Assembly: GCF_010092425.1 (NCBI RefSeq)
Contig: NZ_CP048030.1
Span: forward strand, 2,615,501-2,679,500
Source: Sinimarinibacterium sp. NLF-5-8
GTDB taxonomy: Bacteria; Pseudomonadota; Gammaproteobacteria; Nevskiales; Nevskiaceae
Length of the DNA: 64,000 bases
Direction of reading: 5' to 3'
Shown here: positions 59,725 to 64,000 of the stretch, piece by piece
How positions within the stretch are numbered: the stretch's first letter is position 1
How the letters are laid out: every line of letters begins with the position of its first letter
Notes under the pieces: model-generated
Told to the model about the DNA's origin: nothing
The model's database searches: none
What the model saw: the letters and a program-made list of their open reading frames with translations, nothing else
Program-made: the position numbers and the translations under genes

Positions 59725-60441
59725 CTATTGCGCGCGCGCGGCCTCCAGTGCCGCGCGCGCGATGCCGGGTGCGTCGGTGAAGATGCCGTCGATGCCTTGT
59801 GCCATCAGCGCGCGCATTTGGGCGGGGTCGTTGACGGTATAAACCAGAACCTTGAGTCCGCGCGCGTGGGCGTCGTCGATGAGTTTCTGATCGACGAATT
59901 CATCCGAAATATGCAGTGAATCTGCGCCCATTTCAGTGGCAACCGCCGCCCAGTCCAGCGGCACGCCGCAACTCAACACGCCAATCGACACCTCCGGCAA
60001 TGCCTGCTTGAACGCCCAAAGTTCGGGCAGGTGAAACGACGACACCCGCAGCTGTTGCAGCGGCCAGCCCTGGGCGATGGCCGTGCGCAGATGATCGGCG
60101 ACGGCCTCGGCGCAGCCGTCCCAGCTTTTGAGTTCGATGTTCAGCCCTGCGCGTTGCTCGATCAGCGTCATCGCCTCGGCCAGCGTAGGGATGCGCTGGC
60201 CTTGCCCGGCATCCAGCGCGCGCAGTTCGGCGGCACTGTGCTGGTTTAGATAGCCGCGCCCGTTGGTGGTGCGCTCCAGGGTCAAATCGTGCATCAGCCA
60301 CAGCTCACCGGCGTGATGCTGAACGTCGATTTCCAGCCAGTCGGCGCCCAGGCGGATGCCGGTTTCCAGTCCCAGCAAGGTGTTTTCCGGCGCATGCGCG
60401 CGCGCGCCGCGATGGCCGTAAATGGTCAAAGGCTTGCTCAT
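59725..60441 (-). CDS. ugpQ: Glycerophosphodiester phosphodiesterase
   Basis: The 238-aa protein begins with YGHRGARAHAPENTLLGLE and continues EIDVQHHAGELWLMHDLTLE, the catalytic and metal residues of GDPD enzymes, which release glycerol 3-phosphate from phospholipid headgroups. No signal peptide is present, so it is cytoplasmic (UgpQ-like). It overlaps pyk by 4 bp. Confidence 0.92.
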   Translation of the reverse strand: MSKPLTIYGHRGARAHAPENTLLGLETGIRLGADWLEIDVQHHAGELWLMHDLTLERTTNGRGYLNQHSAAELRALDAGQGQRIPTLAEAMTLIEQRAGLNIELKSWDGCAEAVADHLRTAIAQGWPLQQLRVSSFHLPELWAFKQALPEVSIGVLSCGVPLDWAAVATEMGADSLHISDEFVDQKLIDDAHARGLKVLVYTVNDPAQMRALMAQGIDGIFTDAPGIARAALEAARAQ

Positions 60442-61865
60442 GCCGGAACCTCGATGATTTTCATGGTGTTGGTGCCGCCGCTGCCAGCACCGTCGCCTTT
60501 GGTAATCAGCGCGCGCTCACCGGCGGCCAGGGCGTTGCGGTATTTGAGCGTTTCAACCGCCTCGCGGATTTGCGCCGGGCCGCCGACGTCGCTGGGGTCA
60601 AACGCAACCGCGAACACGTTGGCGCACAGCGCCATGCGGCGGCGGGTTTTGTCATGGCGGGTCATCGCGTAAATCGGGATCGAGGTGCGGCTGCGCGAAG
60701 CCAGCAGCGCAGTGTTGCCGGACTCGGTCAGCGCCACAATCGCGCGCGCGCCCATTTGCTGCGCCGCCCAGGCCGCCGCCATCGCAATCGCCTCATCGGT
60801 GCGCGCAAAGTGCGTGGTGCTGCGGCGCAGCGTGTGCTGCGGCAAATGCTGCATGCTGGATTCGGCGCCGCGACACACCCGCGCCATCGCCTGCACCGTT
60901 TGCACCGGGTACCGACCCACGGCGGTTTCGGCCGACAGCATCACCGCATCGGTGCCGTCCATGACCGCGTTGGCCACGTCCAGAACCTCGGCGCGCGTGG
61001 GGATGGAGTGATTGATCATCGACTCCATCATTTGCGTGGCGGTGATGACCATTTTGTTTTGCTCACGGCTGGCGGCAATGATGCGTTTTTGCCAGCCGGG
61101 CAATTCGGCATCACCAATTTCAACGCCCAAATCACCGCGCGCCACCATCACCACATCGCTGGCGGCGATCAGTGCATCCAGTACCGGCAGCGCCTCGGCG
61201 CGCTCGATCTTGGCCACCAGCGCCGCATCACTGCCCGCCGCGCGCACCAGCGCGCGCGCTTGCTGCATATCGGCGGCGCTGCGCGGAAACGACACGGCGA
61301 TGAAATCCACATCCAGTTCAGCGGCGGTGAGGATGTCTGCGCGGTCTTTGTCGGTGAGCGCGTCTGCCGACAGGCCACCGCCTTGCTTGTTGATGCCCTT
61401 GCGGTTGGACAGCACGCCGCCAACGCGCACGGTGCAGATCACCTGGGTGCCGCGCACCTCGTCCACGCGCAGGCGGATCGCGCCATCGTTGAGCAGCAGC
61501 CGGTCGCCCGCGCGCACGTCCTGCGGCAGCTCGGCGTAGGCGCAGCCAACAATCTCCGCCGTCCCCGCATGGGGCGGGTGCGCGGTATCCAGCACAAAGC
61601 GCGCGCCGTCGGTCAGCGTGACCGCCTCGTTGGCAAACGATTCGATGCGGATTTTCGGCCCCTGCAAATCGGCCAGAATCGCCACATCCACGCCCAGCTC
61701 TTGCGCCACCTGGCGCACCCGGCGCGCGCGCTGGCGGTGATCGTCGGCGCTGCCATGCGAAAAGTTCAGGCGCACGGCATCCAACCCGGCGCTGATCATG
61801 CGCTTGAGGGTGTCGGCGTCATCGGTGGCCGGTCCGAGTGTGGCGAGGATTTTGGTGCGGCGCAT
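60438..61865 (-). CDS. pyk: Pyruvate kinase
   Basis: From the ATG at 61,865 the protein is 475 aa, the usual size. MRRTKILATLGPATDD, LNFSHGSADDHR, VAKIERAEAL, MVARGDLGVEIG and ITATQMMESMINHSIPTRAE are the standard substrate- and metal-binding motifs. The enzyme makes ATP and pyruvate from phosphoenolpyruvate and ADP. A start 27 bp upstream (61,892) is possible but less conserved. Confidence 0.96.
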   Translation of the reverse strand: MRRTKILATLGPATDDADTLKRMISAGLDAVRLNFSHGSADDHRQRARRVRQVAQELGVDVAILADLQGPKIRIESFANEAVTLTDGARFVLDTAHPPHAGTAEIVGCAYAELPQDVRAGDRLLLNDGAIRLRVDEVRGTQVICTVRVGGVLSNRKGINKQGGGLSADALTDKDRADILTAAELDVDFIAVSFPRSAADMQQARALVRAAGSDAALVAKIERAEALPVLDALIAASDVVMVARGDLGVEIGDAELPGWQKRIIAASREQNKMVITATQMMESMINHSIPTRAEVLDVANAVMDGTDAVMLSAETAVGRYPVQTVQAMARVCRGAESSMQHLPQHTLRRSTTHFARTDEAIAMAAAWAAQQMGARAIVALTESGNTALLASRSRTSIPIYAMTRHDKTRRRMALCANVFAVAFDPSDVGGPAQIREAVETLKYRNALAAGERALITKGDGAGSGGTNTMKIIEVPA

Positions 61866-62000
61866 GGCGGTTTTTCTTCGGTGGATAATCAAGCAGTGCG
61901 CCAGCTTAGCCGGGAACGGTGCGCGGGCGTAGACGCTCTTTTTAATCGCACAGAGGGCAAGCGCAGCACGCGCAGCGCCCGCTTATGAAAGGCACCGACC

Positions 62001-62936
62001 ATGGCAGACGATCAAACCCGTTCAGCAGCGCCCCCAGCCCCGCCCAAAACCGCCTGGGTGTTCAGCGGCGGCGGCAGCCTGGGTGCCGTGCAAGTGGGCA
62101 TGATGCAGGCGCTGGCGCGCGCGGGTGTGGTTCCCGATTGCATCGTCGGCGCTTCGGTTGGCGCATTAAACGGTGCGATTTTTGCCCAAGACCCCACGCC
62201 TGCGCGCGCCGATGCGCTGGCCGATCTGTGGATGAGCCTGCGCCGCGAGGACGTGTTTCCGCTGTCATTGTGGGCAGGGTTCAGGGCGCTGGTGCTCAAG
62301 CGCGATCATGTGGTTGCGCCCGAAGCGTTGCAGCGGCTGCTCGACCGCGCGCTGCAAGTGCAACGCTTTGAACAAATGAAAATCCCGCTGCACATCGTTG
62401 CCAGCGATGCCCTAAACGGCGAAGAAGTGGTGCTGTCCTCCGGCGACGTGCGCACCGCACTGCTGGCCAGTGCCGCGATTCCGGTGGTGTTTCCCAGTGT
62501 GCATTACCAGGGGCGGTATCTGGTCGATGGCGGCGTCTCCAGCAACACGCCGATCACCAGTGCCATGCAGCAAGGCGCAACGCGGCTGATCGTGCTGCCC
62601 ACCGGCACCAGCTGCGGCGCGCGCGAACCGCCGCACCATATGGCGGCGCTGGCGCTGCACATGCTGTCGCTGCTGACGATGCGCCAGCTCGATCGTGACA
62701 TCGCCCGCTATCAGCGCGACGTGCAAATCATCATCGTGCCGCCGCTGTGTCCGTTGAATGTGTCGGTGTTTGATTTTTCGCACACCCAATCGCTGATCGA
62801 CCAAGCGCGCGAACAAACGCAAAAGTGGTTGGCTGACGACGGTCTTGCACAAACTGGCGCGCTGCATGTGCCGCTGGCGCACAGCCACCAACCGCACGAC
62901 CCTGATCACGCCTGCGGCCTGCCAGCAGTCGATTAG
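62001..62936 (+). CDS. Patatin-like phospholipase
   Basis: The 311-aa protein has the patatin oxyanion loop (FSGGGSLGAVQVG), the nucleophile elbow GASVG in CIVGASVGALNGAIF, and the catalytic Asp in LVDGGVSSNTPI. It is an intracellular serine acyl hydrolase of the RssA type; its lipid substrate is unknown. Confidence 0.92.
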   Translation: MADDQTRSAAPPAPPKTAWVFSGGGSLGAVQVGMMQALARAGVVPDCIVGASVGALNGAIFAQDPTPARADALADLWMSLRREDVFPLSLWAGFRALVLKRDHVVAPEALQRLLDRALQVQRFEQMKIPLHIVASDALNGEEVVLSSGDVRTALLASAAIPVVFPSVHYQGRYLVDGGVSSNTPITSAMQQGATRLIVLPTGTSCGAREPPHHMAALALHMLSLLTMRQLDRDIARYQRDVQIIIVPPLCPLNVSVFDFSHTQSLIDQAREQTQKWLADDGLAQTGALHVPLAHSHQPHDPDHACGLPAVD

Positions 62937-62990
62937 AATCCGTCCCTTTATTTCGACATTCCCCCGCGCGTTCTCTCACCGGAAAAACCG

Positions 62991-64000
62991 ATGACCTCAC
63001 TCGACCGCCTGTTTGGCACGCCTTTATCCGCCCACGCCACCCGCATCCTGCTGCTGGGCAGCGGTGAAGTGGGTAAGGAAATCATCATCGAAGCCCAGCG
63101 TTACGGCATCGAATGTATTGCCGTAGACCGCTACGCCAACGCCCCGGCGATGCAGGTCGCACACCGCAGCCATGTGATTCCGATGCTCGATGGCGAGCAA
63201 ATCCGCCGCGTCGTCGAGCTGGAAAAACCGGATTTGATCGTCCCCGAAATCGAAGCCATCCACACCCCCACGCTGCAAAAGTTAGAGGCCGAGGGCTACA
63301 CCGTCATCCCCACCGCGCGCGCCGCATGGCTGACGATGGATCGCGAAGGCATCCGCCGCCTCGCCGCCGAAGAACTGAACCTGCCCACCTCGCGCTACCG
63401 CTTTGCCGAAAGCCACGCCGAATACCTCAAAGCCATTGAAGAAGTCGGCATGCCCTGCGTGGTCAAGCCGGTGATGTCCTCCTCCGGCAAAGGCCAATCC
63501 ACCGTCGCCAATGCCGATGATATTCAAGCCGCCTGGGACTACGCCCAATCCGGCGGACGCACCGGCGCCGGTCGCGTGATTGTGGAAGCGTTTGTGGAGT
63601 TCGACTACGAAATCACCCTGCTCACCGTGCGCCACGCCAACGCCGCGCGCGACGGCATCACCACCAGCTTTTGCGCCCCCATCGGCCATTTGCAGGCCGA
63701 AGGCGACTACCGCGAATCCTGGCAACCGCACCCGATGAACGCCGCCGCCCTGGACGACGCCCAGCGCCAGGCACAAAAACTCACCGACGCACTCGGTGGA
63801 CGCGGCATCTTCGGCGTGGAGTTTTTCATCAAAGGCGATCAAGCGATTTTTTCCGAAGTCAGCCCGCGCCCGCACGACACCGGCCTGGTCACGCTGATCT
63901 CACAAGATCAATCCGAATTCGCCCTGCATGTGCGCGCGATTCTGGGGCTACCGATTCCCGCCATCCGCCAAAACGGCGCCGCCGCATCGTGCGCGTTTTT
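62991..64000 (+). CDS. purT: Formate-dependent phosphoribosylglycinamide formyltransferase (partial, C-terminus outside)
   Basis: The first 336 residues are present. [67 protein letters not shown] and [20 protein letters not shown] are PurT signatures of the ATP-grasp superfamily. PurT makes formyl-GAR in purine synthesis using formate and ATP. The reading frame is open to the window edge. Confidence 0.95.
   Translation, partial: MTSLDRLFGTPLSAHATRILLLGSGEVGKEIIIEAQRYGIECIAVDRYANAPAMQVAHRSHVIPMLDGEQIRRVVELEKPDLIVPEIEAIHTPTLQKLEAEGYTVIPTARAAWLTMDREGIRRLAAEELNLPTSRYRFAESHAEYLKAIEEVGMPCVVKPVMSSSGKGQSTVANADDIQAAWDYAQSGGRTGAGRVIVEAFVEFDYEITLLTVRHANAARDGITTSFCAPIGHLQAEGDYRESWQPHPMNAAALDDAQRQAQKLTDALGGRGIFGVEFFIKGDQAIFSEVSPRPHDTGLVTLISQDQSEFALHVRAILGLPIPAIRQNGAAASCAF

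Overview
The window is GC-rich proteobacterial DNA, most likely gammaproteobacterial, and has two parts. Positions 1 to about 52,100 are most of an integrative and conjugative element (ICE) whose gene content and order match the Tn4371 family. Positions about 52,130 to 64,000 are host chromosome: ompA, Abi-alpha/DUF4393, DUF445, ppnN, a metallophosphoesterase, a thioredoxin, glpQ/ugpQ-like, pyk, a patatin and purT. The far end of the ICE lies left of position 1. No tRNA, rRNA or CRISPR array was recognised. Family calls come from reading motifs in the translations; no database search was run.

ICE backbone. Positions 1-9542 (minus strand) encode the trb mating-pore operon and the coupling protein (traG, an RHH gene, trbB, C, D, E, J, a lipoprotein, L, F). 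A LysR regulator and a second exclusion-type lipoprotein sit just upstream. Positions 23,240-30,673 hold a DUF3363/MobP-type relaxase, traF, DUF2840, an RHH protein, parA, an origin-like region with three iterons, repA, an AlpA-type HTH gene, DUF2285 and DUF2958. Positions 43,073-51,947 hold parB, a small zinc-finger-like protein, radC, a DUF1016 nuclease and the tyrosine integrase.

Cargo 1 (11,145-23,202, plus strand). A TetR repressor with a palindromic operator precedes an efflux cassette resembling the E. coli ybh operon (membrane protein, HlyD, fused double ABC ATPase, two ABC-2 permeases) with a NodT outer-membrane channel. It is followed by DUF2892, a beta-CASP metallo-beta-lactamase RNase-like protein, a LOG-family protein, an LpxR-type lipid A deacylase and a cytochrome c'-like protein.

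Cargo 2 (30,875-50,751) is a defence island: an XRE regulator and a Gabija pair (gajA/gajB); a broken second XRE copy; an orphan ADP-ribosyltransferase-like gene; a tightly overlapping five-gene operon of RHH regulator, XhoI/PaeR7I-type methyltransferase and endonuclease, catalytically dead long Argonaute and PD-(D/E)XK nuclease; and a retron-like unit (palindromic operator, consensus promoter, structured leader, 79-aa protein, HTH, reverse transcriptase, DUF2513). The retron unit and radC lie between two direct repeats of about 310 bp.

The most interesting unit is 36,820-42,915. It joins a type II restriction-modification system to a BPAN-like Argonaute-nuclease abortive system in what looks like one transcription unit under an RHH autoregulator. 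CTCGAG, the predicted recognition site, was seen only once in the 64 kb, inside the methyltransferase gene itself.
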